From Euryarchaeota archaeon UBA486 (lineage in GTDB: Archaea > Thermoplasmatota > Poseidoniia > Poseidoniales > Poseidoniaceae), in assembly GCA_002497765.1 (NCBI GenBank), contig DAET01000076.1, forward strand, positions 45,443-52,800: a stretch of 7,358 nucleotides of DNA, in the 5' to 3' direction. This document shows, one piece after another, positions 6,994 to 7,358 of this stretch (its first letter is position 1; each line of letters begins with the position of its first letter). The position numbers and the translations under genes were made by a program. The notes below the pieces were generated by a model. It made no database searches. It was given only the letters and a program-made list of their open reading frames with translations, and was not told the DNA's origin.

Positions 6994-6995
6994 GT

Positions 6996-7358
6996 TCAAT
7001 CGAGCCAAGGAATGCGTTCTGGCAACTCGCCAAACAAGTTGGCGGGGATGGCCGTTTTGATTTTGGAAACGCTTCCGAGCTTTGCAGCGGTTTCATCCTG
7101 CCAGGTTTTGAACTCCTCATACGAGGTCATGCGCAAAATTGGGTTGTGCTCACGGTTCCAGTCCAACGACATCATCTCGGTACCGGGGGGGTCGTGTCCC
7201 GAACACACCACGGTCGATCCTTCAAACCGGGAAAGAACCTGAAGGGCGTCCCAGTGGACATGAATTCGACCACTGGGTAGATCGTCTCGACCAACACCTC
7301 CGGCGCCGTTGAACAGGAAATCGCCCGTCATCATGTAGCCGGGGACATGGACAATCAT
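6996..7358 (-). CDS. Metallo-beta-lactamase-fold protein, ETHE1/persulfide dioxygenase-like, 5' end cut by window edge
   Basis: C-terminal 120 residues of an MBL-fold enzyme. Visible motifs, numbered from the window edge: TGDFLF (11-16), with the bridging metal ligand D13; GVGRDDLPSG (21-30), the GRxD signature of ETHE1/glyoxalase-II-like proteins; CSGHDPPG (52-59), with metal ligand H55; and NREHNPIL (68-75), the NP.L motif common to persulfide dioxygenases. The N-terminal HxHxDH site and first HTPGH-type His must lie outside the window, so the ATG at the edge (7358) is internal, not the start. Known family role: oxidation of glutathione- or other thiol-persulfide sulfur to sulfite, or thioester hydrolysis in glyoxalase II. 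The D/H motifs fit either, and the GRDD and NPIL segments favour the ETHE1 side. It is convergent with the membrane-protein gene, 2 nt apart. Confidence 0.85.
   Translation of the reverse strand: MIVHVPGYMMTGDFLFNGAGGVGRDDLPSGRIHVHWDALQVLSRFEGSTVVCSGHDPPGTEMMSLDWNREHNPILRMTSYEEFKTWQDETAAKLGSVSKIKTAIPANLFGELPERIPWLD

Noticed and set aside
7356..7358. ATG at the right edge as the start of the MBL-fold gene
   Set aside because: The encoded piece begins just before the TGD motif, which is internal in this fold; the HxHxDH site must lie further upstream.
1..7358. CRISPR array, tRNA, rRNA, insertion sequence or long repeats
   Set aside because: No regularly spaced repeats, tRNA-like cloverleaf, rRNA-like segment, transposase motif or terminal inverted repeats were seen; coding density leaves little room for them.

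Overview
The window most likely comes from an archaeon, probably a euryarchaeon. A marine Poseidoniales-like (Marine Group II) or haloarchaeal-related lineage fits best, but this rests on gene families recognised by eye, not on a search. Reasons: a B-family polymerase with the degenerate motifs typical of archaeal PolB2; a RecA/RadB-like ATPase of archaeal character; a small MGR...PYRRAL protein resembling a haloarchaeal family; mostly weak or absent Shine-Dalgarno sites; and tight packing with overlapping genes. Base composition is moderately GC-rich and looks even throughout, with no mobile element, CRISPR array, tRNA or rRNA seen.

Layout, left to right: (1) positions 1-1115, minus strand, a DinB-type Y-family translesion polymerase cut by the left edge. 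(2) 1175-2002, plus strand, a RecA-fold ATPase divergent from dinB. (3) 4689-1941, minus strand, a two-gene unit: an 89-aa helical protein whose 3' end overlaps the start of an 830-aa PolB2-like polymerase. The polymerase gene ends 62 nt inside the end of the RecA-like gene. (4) 5737-4754, minus strand, a short D-3-phosphoglycerate dehydrogenase without an ACT domain. (5) 5839-6993, plus strand, an unrecognised multi-pass membrane protein divergent from serA. (6) 7358-6996, minus strand, the C-terminal part of an ETHE1/persulfide-dioxygenase-like metallo-beta-lactamase-fold protein, cut by the right edge.

The left 4.7 kb is the notable part. A Y-family polymerase, a RecA-like ATPase, a small helical protein and an exonuclease-dead B-family polymerase sit together. 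By gene content this parallels the bacterial ImuA-ImuB-DnaE2 mutagenesis cassette (RecA-like protein + Y-family protein + second replicative-type polymerase). The inference is an archaeal DNA-damage-tolerance or induced-mutagenesis module. The right part is ordinary: serine biosynthesis, a membrane protein and a probable sulfur-metabolism hydrolase/dioxygenase, with no visible functional tie to the left part.
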